From NCBI RefSeq assembly GCF_000003605.2, contig NW_003120918.1:272370-295730 (forward strand): a stretch of 23,361 bases of DNA, read 5' to 3'. The notes beneath the pieces are model-generated. The model made no database searches. It saw nothing but the letters and a program-made list of their open reading frames with translations, and was not told the DNA's origin. A program made the translations under genes and the position numbers. Shown here in pieces: positions 1-8,884 of this stretch. The DNA is from Saccoglossus kowalevskii (taxonomy: Eukaryota; Hemichordata; Enteropneusta; Harrimaniidae). Within the stretch, counting starts at the first letter, position 1, and every line of letters starts with the position of its first letter.

Positions 1-76
1 TATGCTCAACTTAAGTACGTGTGATACCGGTAATCGGGGACTGGTGGTAACGGCTCAGAGATCAAACGAATACGAG

Positions 77-135
77 AGAAGTCGGCCAATTGCCAAGTCG
101 GCCTGCAGGAGAAGTCGGCCAGTCACCAAGTCGGC
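77..135 (-). repeat. Four GGCCGACTT(C/G) repeat copies, minus orientation
   Basis: GAAGTCGGCC or CAAGTCGGC occurs four times, near 78-87, 94-103, 111-120 and 127-135, at 16-17-base spacing. Read on the minus strand this is GGCCGACTTCTC or GGCCGACTTGG, the same core as the 975-1092 cluster but inverted to it. Confidence 0.85.
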
Positions 136-699
136 AGTGTAATCTTTGTCAGTGTTTTTATAATAAAAGAAACGCAATTTGTCTGTAAAAACATCGGCAG
201 TGTTATCACCTTGGACAATAGATGTTAATCGGGTCGGTGTGATGCTTGCTGGCATACATCCTGTGGGGTCATGTACTTGGCATACACAAAATAATAGCGC
301 TCAAATGTTGCTCAATCTTTATTAAATAGAATAACAGACTAAATCAGACGGGTATGAACCGGACTTAGGTTTTACAATACAATGTACATTGGATGTTCAT
401 TTATTAGCTCCATGATGAACAATGTGCTTTGCGGTACGACGCAGGTTACTGTCAGAGTGACTGCCGCTAAAGCTCGTCAAAAACACAACACAACTGAATC
501 TTTATTAAACACAAACAAGAAAAACATTTTCAGTCCGATGCATTCACTCTGAAATCCCTTCAGTACTCTGTAAATAGAAAGACATGTTATTCACTAACTG
601 TCAATTAAGTTTAGTTTATTCAAGACACAATCGCGTCTCCTGGGAGACGGATATGGTTAAAATAACAATTAAATACATTGAATTCCTAGTCTGTAATGT

Positions 700-960
700 A
701 ATAGCTGACTTCTCACTTACTCACATTTTTTTAATAGTACGTGACGCACGAAAACACATTTTCCGTAATCAAAGTGTACGAACGCAATCTGTACTGTAAA
801 AACCGACTTCTGACTTACGTCTATACTGTACTGGCCAACTTCTCACTTTCGTACTTGACACATGAAAACATATTTGTAGTCAATATGTACGAGCGTAGTA
901 AGTACCATGTCCAGTAATGATCGACTTTTCGAGAAAAAAAATGTAAATATGTGTGAACGT
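700..960 (+). repeat. Degenerate ~111-120-base direct repeat
   Basis: Two diverged copies share several blocks in order: GACTTCTCACTT (near 717 and 836), a GACRCAYGAAAACAYAT block, and TGTACGARCG (from 775 and 886). A shorter third copy (TGTGAACGTAGTATGTACG) starts near 949 and leads into the GGCCGACTTCTCC cluster. Confidence 0.7.
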
Positions 961-974
961 AGTATGTACGTAAT

Positions 975-1092
975 GACCGACTTCTCCGATGTTTCACTGG
1001 CCGACTTCTCCGATGCTCACAGGCCGACTTCTCGCACTGGCCGACTTCTCCGTTGTTTTGCTGGCCGACTTCTCCTGCTGGCCGACTTCTCT
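975..1092 (+). repeat. GGCCGACTTCTCC cluster next to the PREB start
   Basis: Six copies start near 975, 999, 1022, 1039, 1063 and 1080; the first has GA in place of GG. Spacings are 24, 23, 17, 24 and 17 bases. The last copy ends 26 bases before the PREB ATG, so the cluster probably lies in the core promoter or 5' UTR. Confidence 0.9.
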
Positions 1093-1118
1093 TGTTACCT
1101 TGGGGACACCTGGCAGAA

Positions 1119-1238
1119 ATGGCGGACTCGTTGTGCAGCGCTGATTTCCCTCCGTATGCAGTGTGTACACTAGATGGCGAACACTTTCTCATTGCAGGTG
1201 GGGGTGGCCAAGCTAGAACCGGAGTTCCGAATGCAATA
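1119..1238 (+). CDS. PREB: PREB exon 1 (start codon, K-loop)
   Basis: Encodes residues 1-40. It begins at the ATG (MADSLCSADF) and ends in phase 0 at GCAATA, followed by the donor GTAAGT. It carries the AGGGGQARTG loop, which in yeast Sec12 binds potassium and helps contact Sar1. Confidence 0.95.
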
Positions 1239-4200
1239 GTAAGTAAAACGCAACAGCATTAATAGTACGTGTATTCATATACAGTGTTGTTTAATATTAT
1301 TGCAACACAACAGGCCGAGAGAAATGCGACGTGTCCGATCGCTTTTAATTACGGTACGTCGTGTTTCCACGATTCATATTGACGTCTCTAGAATACAGAC
1401 ACATGAGGTAATTTATTCCCATATCAATCTACTTCCTGATTCTTAGTCGCTTCGTTAACCCTGGATTAATGAACATACTGAAAGTGAGAACGCAGACCAG
1501 GACTTTCAAGTTCATGTTGCAAGTGTCTTGGAGAAAGGGGGCGTGGTCGTTTAGCCACGTTGCGTCAAGTTGGTGGAGTTCTGATTGACTGGGGCTGCTA
1601 AAACAAATCCTTTCGTGCCCATAAAAACGTTTATTTAGAGACGATCACTGTACATGCATGTTACAATATGTGACACTAAATTAGATTAAATTAAATTAGC
1701 TGAGCAGTTTAAATTAGAACGTATATAACTATAGGTCATTGAATGTGATCTGCTCAATGTGAATCAAAACAAACATTTCTAAAGATATTTTTTCATGACT
1801 GAGCCATCTCGCTTTGCATAAATAATGAATAATCAAACAAAATAGCCCTAGCCATTGACTGCATGCTCTGTTTTCAATCTACAGGTTTAATTAGATTTCT
1901 GTCATATTCTGCCTGGTATATATGGTACACATGTTATCTAAAAAGCTAACTCACCTAATATGTAGCAGGCAATGCCTGGCAAGCAGCCGCAGTCAATGAC
2001 GTAAACATAGAACATCAAAGCGTGTGAACTGAGATTTGAGTTATTAGTTCATGTACAAGTGGAGTGGAATTCAAGATGGTGCCATGCACGATTCATATGT
2101 CGCAGCTGATCAAAATAAACCAAAACACTATTCAAAGTTGAACTATTTTCAGTCTGTTGCCACAAAGACATTGCTAATCATTGAACAACACTTTGAAGAT
2201 GTCTCATTATGAATGAGCTGTCTCACTTCACGTAATTTGTGAAACGGATAAACAAAATGGTGCTGCACAACTACTGGAAGTGCAGTTTTCAAACTCTTAG
2301 GGTGTATAGATCTTCCATACTCTTCTATATACACACACATATAGAGTGGGCTTCGCTATAATAAATATGTTTACACATAATATCTGATGACACAAGCAAC
2401 TCTGAGTGCCGTTTATTAAAAACACTCAATGTAATCATAGAACATTACATCATGTGATATGCAGTCAACATTTAGACTCAAGTGTGTTTGAATATCAGCA
2501 GCCGTTGCTCATAATTACTCTAAACTAACATTTAGAGCTAACATACGGCCCATTCCTGTCTGATACAAATTTTAGAAGATATTTTACTGTGAGTTAATTC
2601 AAGGAGATATCTCTTCTTTTCTTGTTCTGTTCTGTAGGAAATATTTGAATTTTTAAAATCCACACGTTCATTGACCGCAGTGAGCAAATGCAGATATGAC
2701 ACAGATAAAGGTGAAGATAGGAGTGCTATTATGAATGCTGATGTTCATAGAGTTGGAAATGGCAGTTTTATCATGGTTACGGGCAAAGATGAAATGTGTC
2801 AACTCTATGAAATCAACAAAGTAAAAGCTGACAAAGAAAAAACTGACAAAGGTAATAATTCTGACATGTTTTTTTTTTCCCATAAAATATTGGTTACTTG
2901 TTGTATCACAGACAAGTAAGCAAGCTGAAGCAGTCAATATTACAGAATACTTTGTGAAAGGCTTAACAGTTTCCAGCCAATAGATATGCATATGCTTTTC
3001 CAGTCGTGTGATATTTTCACAATATGCTTATAAAACATTTCACGTAGACCCTTTATAACAGCAACCACAGTGACAAAACTGGATGTATATTTATGGTACA
3101 TTGTTGACTCTGTGGCTACATGTCCAGTAGATGATGCTCAATTCCTGTCTTCTGAAGAAATACAATGGAGAACTTGTTTACTGAGCTCCCATGTACCATA
3201 TTTCCTCAATTAAAGTTCATGTACATAAATGTCTGAGGTGTGTTTATGGTTCGAATAAGTCATATTTTAATGATCCTGCTCTTCTAATAGAGCAAATACA
3301 GTATTCCCATATAAATGTTTTTTCTCTCTCGAATATCAATAAATTTTTAAAATTAGTTTAGGCACTGTCCACCTGAAATGGGAATTGATTTAATATTCTT
3401 TAAATATTTATTTTGTGGTCTTTTTTTAGATTTGAGGAGAAGAAAAGGAAAAGAAGAGGAATCATCATCATCTGAAGAAGAAGAAAATGACAACAAAGCA
3501 AAATATGTGATAGAACGATTGAAATCAGTTCAGAGTGATTTTGGTAAACCCGAAAAATATCAAAAAGTAGTGAAGTTTATTAATGACGGCTCAGTGTTTG
3601 TTACTGGTGGAGCTGATGGATATATCAGAGTTTGGAAGGTAAGATCTATTATTATGTAGTAGACTAATTACCAGGTATTGAAGAAAATGTTGGATCAGGA
3701 ACTTTTTTAACAACGAAAATTATTTGACTTCATTTACCGGGTTGTCCTTCTTATACTAGCCAAATTAGTTTATTCTCTCCTTGATGTCCCTATAAAGCCG
3801 CTAATTTCTTTCCCAGCTCGGAAAGTGTGCTTTTGCCATACTTTTCACACTTGCTATTTAGTGAAACAGCCAGCAATCTCATGTGCATGTATGATAGATA
3901 TGAAATGTTATAACCCTTATTCTGCCAACCTAATGTACTTTTACATTGACTTGACCAGATTTTATTTAATTCTCTAGTATCAAACCTTGTCAAAAGAACA
4001 TGAAATCCAGGCACACAGTAAAGAAATTGATGACTTAGACATTAGTCCAAGTGGGAGTAAGGTAAGTAAATTTATTAAAATTGTATTTGTTATTACCAGT
4101 ATTATTATTATCACACATCACCATGAGGTATTATGCCATATTTTTTGGGGTTCCAAAAAGAGTACTTGCAACCTACCTTAATAGGAAATGTAGTTTTTAA

Positions 4201-7200
4201 ATATGGAATGATGTTCAATATCTGCTAAATGACATGCATGTTTAAAAACAAACTGCGACTAATCCTTGACTGGATACACCAATGGGAGCTGCATTTAACG
4301 TAAAATATATTTAAACAAAATTGAATATTATTATCATCATCATTAGATTGTTTCAGTATCACGGGATTGCAAGGCATTTGTCTGGAACACCAAAGATGGA
4401 AGTAAGACCTGTGAGTTAACATGGGATCAAAGTAAACCTGAAAAAGCTTATAGATACAGATCATGCAGGTGAGTTATACTATTGGTGTGGAATCATTAAT
4501 ATGCTTTGAATCATTTCACTGGTCAGTAAGACAGTAAGTGTAGTGCTGAGTTCCAACTCTTTATATTGATATAAGGCTACAGATTGCTGTCTTGATCTAG
4601 AAATTTAGTTTCTTAGGATTTGTTAAGAGCTTGGGACCTGATTGATATTACACTCACAATGATATACCAAATATCATGTGGATGACACTCACTGGATTAT
4701 ATTTTTATTGATTCTCTCAAATAACCACATGATTGTGAGATGTTAAAATAATCTATGCATAGTATAGGTGAGTCATTCTTAGTATGCATTTTCACTATGT
4801 ACTGAAGTCATAGAGACAGCCAATTAGTGGTAACACAAGTAAGGGTGGGTATGGCCCCCAAAACATTAATGGAATGTTTCTAGTTGGTATGTGCAGCAAT
4901 TTAAAAAAAAAACAGTCGCCCAATACCAGAAACAAATAAATTTGTTTTCAGTCTAACAATTCTTGTTCTTACAAAACAATTTCTTATGACAAAGAGGGCG
5001 CTGTCATTAGCATCTGCATACCAACATGCAAGACTACTAGTATGTTGTTGTTCTAAATCATTCAAATTACAATGGGAAAATGAAAAGCAATAAATTAATA
5101 CTATAAACCTGAATAATGTTTCAGTGGTTAGCAGGTATACCTCTCTTCGGGAGGTTCTGGATTTGATTCCCAGAGCCAACTGTTTATTCAGTAGTACTGG
5201 GGTACTGGTATAAATCAGAGTACAGTCTTTCCTGCTTTTCAAACACATGCTATAAGGTTTTGGAGAACGATTTGCACTTGTACTTGTAATTAGCAATACA
5301 AAAACAATCTTGAAATTTCGCCAAGCACAAAAATATAAAAATAATTAGTCAATTTTTTCAGAATGTATGTTCCTACTCATAATTCAAACATAGGGAAAAC
5401 TAAAAGGGTAAAAAGTAAACTGTCATGAGTAATACTACCTCCATTCTATTATTTTTCAGGTTTGGAATTGTGGAAGGAGATAAAAGCAAATCAAAATTGT
5501 TCACAATTCATGTTCCTCATGTTAGAGACAAGACAAACACATATTGCTACGTCACTAAATGGGACACACAAAAATTTATACCAGAGAAAACCGTATCCAC
5601 AGGAACAGATGTCCTCTCAGCATTAGCTGTTAGGTGAGTTGTTTATTCTGATTTCTATTCTAATTTTCTTTTCACTTGCGTCTCTATTTGTCAGTATGTA
5701 GGAGACAATTTTCTGTATAGCAAAATTATTTATGAATGGTAGACCAAAATTGTCTACCAGACCTTTAGAAAAATAACCAGCCCTCCATTGAAGATTATTT
5801 TAAAATAAACACTACAGTCGTTCACAATCTTTGCATCAGCCATCAGAAGTGAATAGTATTAATCTTTGTCCAATAATATCATTCAGTATAATAACAGGCT
5901 ATGACATTTTTTTACCAGATCACCAAGCAAGTTTTAATTTGTACCAGCTTGACTGGAAAGGGACATTATTAATATGCATAAGCTCGTGGCTCATTATATA
6001 TTCTGGAAACTATATCTCGATAACGAAGCCGGGTAAATAAATAGAACCAACTGCATTTCAAACTCGTGTTAAATAAACAACAATCCAAATATGAAATTAT
6101 CATTTATGTTTTGTATACTGTAGAACATGTTTAAATAGCTACATGCCATTTTAGCAAATTTTACTCCATGCATGAATTAACAGAATCTTAATTTAGCTAA
6201 AGTGCCAATAATTTCATTGTGAGAATATACTGTATTTTAAATTAGTGACATTTTGAGTTAGCAAAATTACAGATTAGCTAAATTAGCTAAAATAACATGC
6301 TAGCTAAAAAGACATTTATCTTAGGAGAAAAGAGGATAGTGATACAATGTATAATAGTTTAAAAATGATGAGATTAATTTATACAAACTGTTCTAAAATG
6401 TACACAATATTAGTAGACTGAAAATGGACAGTGTACTGTATATGATTGAGTCTGAAGAGCATTATTCAAATTATGCTAGTATATTAATGCATTGGTTTGT
6501 TTGTTTGTTTAGCCCTGATGGTAATTATGTAGGTCTTGGAACAATGTCAGGTTCAGTTGCTGTGTACATATCATTCAGTTTACAGGTAAGATGCAACTGA
6601 GATGCAATGTATTCTGTGTTTTCCTGGTTCTTATACCTGCTATAACAATTTTATGAAAACGAATGATCACTTTCTGAGCATTGCATTGTTTTCTAAGAAA
6701 ATACAACAGCAAAATAGTGGCAACTTAAGGGGTATTTTTTAGAATTTTGTAACAGCAGTAGTGGTTGAAGGCAGAGTTGTGCATTTGCATCTTGTCCATT
6801 CAAGTATTGAGTCTTCCATTGAATTCATACTTGAACCATGGCATCCATAGAATTGAGATTCCCCACACAACAGATTTGATAAAGTTGGCTTTACTATAGT
6901 TTATGTTATTTTTAGGTGAATGAATCAGAAGTTGAGGTACAAAAAAAAGACTGAATGCACTTTTTTGATCATTATTAGTCCCCGTTCGGACGCAGTCCGA
7001 AAACTGGGACTTATGTTTTGCCCTGTGTGCGTCCGTCCGTCCGTGCGTCCGTGCGTCTGTGCGTCCGTGATCACCTGTATCTCGAACATGCATGGACCGA
7101 TTAAGTTCAAACTTCACTCATACATCACACATTATATGGGACATATGCACATGCATTTGTTTCATGATCTCATTAACGATAGCCAAATGGGGGCCGCTTT

Positions 7201-8884
7201 AAGGCCGAAAATGCATTGAAATCGCACATTTTCACCATTCCGGACCCATATCTCAGTTATGCATGGATGGATTTTGTTCAAATTTGGTACATACATTAAA
7301 CATAATAGGACCTTGATGCACGTCATTTTTTTTTTTCGGATCAAGTTCGAAATAGCCGACTGGCGGCCATTTTGTTTTAAAGAATTCAGTTCTGGATCCG
7401 TATCCGAGACATGTCTGGATTGATCAAGTTCAAACTTCACACACACAAGGTACATCATGTCACAAATATGTATGTGCATTTGTTTCATGATCTCATTAAC
7501 GATAGCCAAATGGGGGCCGCTTTAAGGCCGAAAATGCATTGAAATCGCACATTTTCACCATTCTGGACCCATATCTCAGTTATGCATGGATGGATTTTGT
7601 TCAAATTTGGTACATACATTAAACATAATAGGACCTTGATGCACGTCTTTTTTTTTTTTCGGATCAAGTTCGAAATGGCCGACTGGCGGCCATTTTGTTA
7701 AAGAATTCAGTTCTGGATCCGTATCCAAGACATGTCTGGATTGATCAAGTTCAAACTTCACACACACATGGTACATCATGTCACAAATAGATATGTGCAT
7801 TTGTTTCATGATCTGCTTAACAATAGCGGAATGATGGCCATTTTAAGGCCGAAAATGCATCAAAATCACGTATTTTCACAATTCCAGAACCGGATCTCAG
7901 TCATGCATGGATGGATTTTGTTCAGATTTAGCACAATGTGTTGTACATATGCAGGTGCATTTCGGTCATGATCTGCTTTGAATGTATATGTCACTCAAAT
8001 ATGAACGGAACGGGGACGTGTCATTGACAATGACTTGTTATATACACAAAAATTATTAATTTCTTCATTATTTTGTTGCTGTATTGCCTTTGCAGAAGCT
8101 GAAATTGGTGAAAGATGTCCATGGTATATTTGTGACTGGTCTTTCCTTTGTACCAATCAGTGAAGGCAATATAGAATTACTTGGAAATCAAGATTGTTCA
8201 CTGCTCAGCATATCTGCTGATAAGCAGTGTAAAGTATTAAGAGTAAGCAAGCAAAGTAAGTACGGACTACAGAGGCCGCTGCGGTAGATGTACTGTGGAA
8301 TACTTATTTTCGCTTGGAATTAATTTTCCTTATTTTTGCTGGAGGAATGATTCAGTGTAAATAAAATCCGGCGAATATACGGTACCTTTTTCCCTATATT
8401 TTACATTCAACTTGTCAAAAATCAGTGAAAATAAATTCCATACAAAACACTAAAAATGTCTTTTCAATGAAAAGTAATTCCAGCTAAAATAAAGTATTTT
8501 ACAGTATATTTATTGATGAAACTCCCAAGTTTACAAACATGCAGAATGTCACCAACATTTCATAGTACTAATTTAGCTTTCTCATTCTCACCTTCACGTG
8601 ATATATTAAAACTCTGCGTACAGTGATTATTCTTTGCTCATTCTATTTCTACTTTGAGGATATAATAATTCATTATGTATTCTGATGTTTACAAATCATA
8701 GTGTATCTTATTACTATCTCTGTAATATTAACTGAAAATTGTATTATTAGAAATGCAATAAATTTATAATATTTATTTTGATTTATTTTCAGCCAAATAC
8801 CATGGACTTGTGATTGTGCTAGGTTTCTTGGCTGTAGTCGTATTATTAATCCTCTTCCTGGACTACATTGGTGTTCCGCTGTAA
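1119..8884 (+). CDS. PREB: PREB/Sec12 homolog, Sar1 guanine-nucleotide exchange factor (complete, 9 exons)
   Basis: Joined coding exons: 1119-1238, 2638-2851, 3430-3638, 3978-4061, 4347-4468, 5460-5633, 6513-6585, 8096-8255, 8793-8884. They total 1248 bases, encode 415 residues plus TAA, and keep frame at every junction. All introns are GT-AG. Human PREB is about 417 residues. Seen in the protein: an AGGGGQARTGVPN loop at residues 26-38, matching the potassium-binding K-loop of yeast Sec12; WD-type blades, for example TGGADGYIRVWK at 170-181 and VSRDCKAFVW near 213-222; an acidic/serine insert near 122-132; a conserved block GLGTMSGSVAVYISFSLQ in exon 7; and one C-terminal hydrophobic helix, about 390-408, with only seven residues after it. 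Known for the family: a seven-bladed propeller facing the cytosol, tail-anchored in the ER, that loads Sar1 with GTP to start COPII budding. The start is the ATG at 1119 in context GCAGAAATGG, with no in-frame ATG upstream. The vertebrate name also reflects a reported transcription role; nothing here speaks to that. Confidence 0.97.
1239..2637 (+). other. PREB intron 1
   Basis: 1.4-kb phase-0 intron, GTAAGT to TGTAG. AT-rich, with no supported gene, RNA or clear repeat. The GC-richer stretch 1530-1570 carries a weak stem (CGTGG...CCACG) of no known role. Confidence 0.7.
2638..2851 (+). CDS. PREB: PREB exon 2
   Basis: Acceptor TTCTGTAG, donor GTAATA. The exon starts in phase 0 and ends one base into codon 112. 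It encodes residues 41-111, including the blade strand GKDEMCQLYEI, which aligns with AGQDAHCQLLRF of human PREB. It ends in a lysine-rich stretch leading into the charged linker. Confidence 0.95.
2852..3429 (+). other. PREB intron 2
   Basis: Phase-1 intron. It contains a T-run at 2870-2878 and the MITE copy at 3194-3303, and ends in a T-rich acceptor tract. Confidence 0.7.
3194..3303. mobile_element. MITE family copy 1
   Basis: The left end, TACCATATTTCCTC, and the right end, CTAATAGAGCAAATACAGTA, are imperfect inverted repeats. The interior shares TTAATGATCC followed by CTTCTAATAGAGCAAATA with the copy at 14901-15036. No coding capacity. Weakest left end of the three copies. Confidence 0.6.
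3430..3638 (+). CDS. PREB: PREB exon 3 (acidic linker and WD blade)
   Basis: Acceptor TTTTTTTAG, donor GTAAGA. The split codon 112 reads Asp; residues 113-181 follow. A basic run (RRRKGK) is followed by EEESSSSEEEEND, a low-complexity loop where human PREB also has a divergent charged insert. The exon then runs into LKSVQSDFG and TGGADGYIRVWK, the best WD-repeat match in the protein. Confidence 0.95.
3639..3977 (+). other. PREB intron 3
   Basis: 339-base phase-0 intron. Nothing recognisable beyond splice sites. Confidence 0.7.
3978..4061 (+). CDS. PREB: PREB exon 4
   Basis: Acceptor TTCTCTAG, donor GTAAGT, phase 0 at both ends. Encodes 28 residues (182-209), including IQAHSKEIDDLDISPSG, which matches the FKAHEGEIEDLALGPDG blade of human PREB. 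Confidence 0.93.
4347..4468 (+). CDS. PREB: PREB exon 5
   Basis: Acceptor ATCATTAG, donor GTGAGT. Starts in phase 0 and ends two bases into codon 250. Encodes residues 210-249 with a WD strand VSRDCKAFVW, then AYRYRSCR, which matches YRYQACRFG of human PREB across the intron. Confidence 0.94.
4469..5459 (+). other. PREB intron 5
   Basis: About 1 kb, phase 2. Contains the tRNA-like SINE near 5110-5215. The rest is AT-rich with no supported feature. Confidence 0.7.
5110..5215 (+). mobile_element. tRNA-derived SINE fragment
   Basis: TCAGTGGTTAGCAGG at 5121-5135 resembles a pol III A box. GGATTTGATTCC at 5159-5170 resembles a B box, at tRNA-like spacing. Between them CCTC-TCTTCGG-GAGG folds as a seven-base anticodon-type loop. 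A non-tRNA tail with CAGTAGTACTGGGGTACTGG follows. A functional tRNA is unlikely: the acceptor stem does not pair and the B box is degraded. Confidence 0.65.
5460..5633 (+). CDS. PREB: PREB exon 6
   Basis: Acceptor TTTTTCAG, donor GTGAGT. Encodes residues 251-307, with split codons at both ends. Matches to human PREB include KLFTIHVPH (human LFTVQIPH) and YCYVTKWD (human CYLTAWD). Confidence 0.95.
5634..6512 (+). other. PREB intron 6
   Basis: 879-base phase-2 intron. Clustered TTAGCTAAA words at 6195-6310 look like a decayed inverted-repeat element; I could not set its ends. It ends in a TTTG repeat (6496-6510) that forms the acceptor tract. Confidence 0.6.
6513..6585 (+). CDS. PREB: PREB exon 7
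   Basis: A short 73-base exon. Acceptor GTTTGTTTAG, donor GTAAGA. Encodes residues 309-332 (SPDGNYVGLGTMSGSVAVY and on), nearly identical in pattern to human SESGTFLGLGTVTGSVAIY. It is the most conserved exon of the gene here. Confidence 0.95.
7028..7070 (+). repeat. GTCC/GTGC simple repeat
   Basis: Imperfect tetranucleotide tract (GTCCGTCCGTCCGTGCGTCC and on) near the left end of the 6978-8017 element. Confidence 0.85.
7080..7980 (+). repeat. ~322-base tandem repeat, about three units
   Basis: The word CATTTGTTTCATGATCT starts at 7154 and 7477, and with one change (CATGATCTGC) at 7798, giving periods of 323 and 321. Units 1 and 2 are nearly identical over long stretches (CAAATGGGGGCCGCTTTAAG). 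Unit 3 is more diverged. The 5' end of unit 1 (TCGAACATGCATGGACCG) is also diverged. Confidence 0.92.
8096..8255 (+). CDS. PREB: PREB exon 8
   Basis: Acceptor TTTGCAG, donor GTAAGT. Encodes residues 333-385: VKDVHGIFVTGLSFVP (human VREAHGIVVTDVAFLP), then the last blade LLSISADKQCKVLRV. Ends one base into codon 386, just before the membrane anchor. Confidence 0.95.
8256..8792 (+). other. PREB intron 8
   Basis: 537-base phase-1 intron. The MITE at 8291-8506 takes up 40 percent; the rest is AT-rich. Confidence 0.75.
8291..8506. mobile_element. 216-base MITE with ~35-base inverted ends
   Basis: The left end, TACTGTGGAATACTTATTTT then CGCTTGGAATTA, matches the reverse complement of the right end, TACTGTAAAATACTTTATTT then TAGCTGGAATTA, with a few changes. 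No open frame of note. Ends in TACTGT/ACAGTA, like the possible element at 16529-16692. Confidence 0.82.
8793..8884 (+). CDS. PREB: PREB exon 9 (tail anchor and stop)
   Basis: Acceptor TTTTCAG; stop TAA at 8882-8884. Residues 387-415 form a single hydrophobic span, GLVIVLGFLAVVVLLILFL, then DYIGVPL. This is the type II tail anchor that holds Sec12 proteins in the ER membrane. Confidence 0.95.

Larger units (their letters stand above)
1..1118. other. Upstream region of PREB
   Basis: No gene is supported. The promoter and 5' UTR of PREB should lie here, but I see no TATA box at a convincing place and cannot place the transcription start. The left end holds inverted copies of the GGCCGACTT repeat (77-135). 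A perfect 7-base-arm hairpin, CGTCTCC-TG-GGAGACG, lies at 634-649. Degenerate repeats fill 700-1092. Confidence 0.6.
6978..8017. mobile_element. Non-autonomous terminal-inverted-repeat element with tandem core
   Basis: Ends are GTCCCCGTTC at 6978-6987 and GAACGGGGAC at 8008-8017, a perfect 10-base inverted repeat. Inside are a GTCCGTCCGT tract and then about three tandem units of roughly 322 bases. All long open frames here are the same frame repeated with the unit and match no family I know, so I see no transposase. No clear target-site duplication: the flanks CATTATTA and GTGTCATT share only CATT. Confidence 0.75.
6586..8095 (+). other. PREB intron 7
   Basis: 1.5-kb phase-0 intron, two thirds of which is the inserted element at 6978-8017. 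The remainder is AT-rich and featureless. Confidence 0.75.

Noticed and set aside
314-512. Two AATCTTTATTAAA words as poly(A) signals of a minus-strand gene
   Set aside because: No minus-strand exon lies to their right before PREB exon 1; probably a short repeat or chance.
821-1192. 123-codon minus-strand frame overlapping the PREB start
   Set aside because: Its SRPVKHRRSRS-type sequence is the translated GGCCGACTTCTC repeat; it also lies antisense to the real exon 1.
5121-5176. Possible functional tRNA gene
   Set aside because: The A and B boxes are present but the acceptor stem does not pair and the B box departs from consensus; a SINE head explains it better.
4901-5296. 131-codon minus-strand frame in PREB intron 5
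   Set aside because: It runs antisense across the SINE and AT-rich flanks, has no splice support and no recognisable domain.
7162-7809. Repeated minus-strand open frames with a shared peptide (LLCLMYVPNLNKIHPCI)
   Set aside because: The repetition follows the 322-base DNA tandem unit. The frames are interrupted and shift between units, so this is not a protein family.
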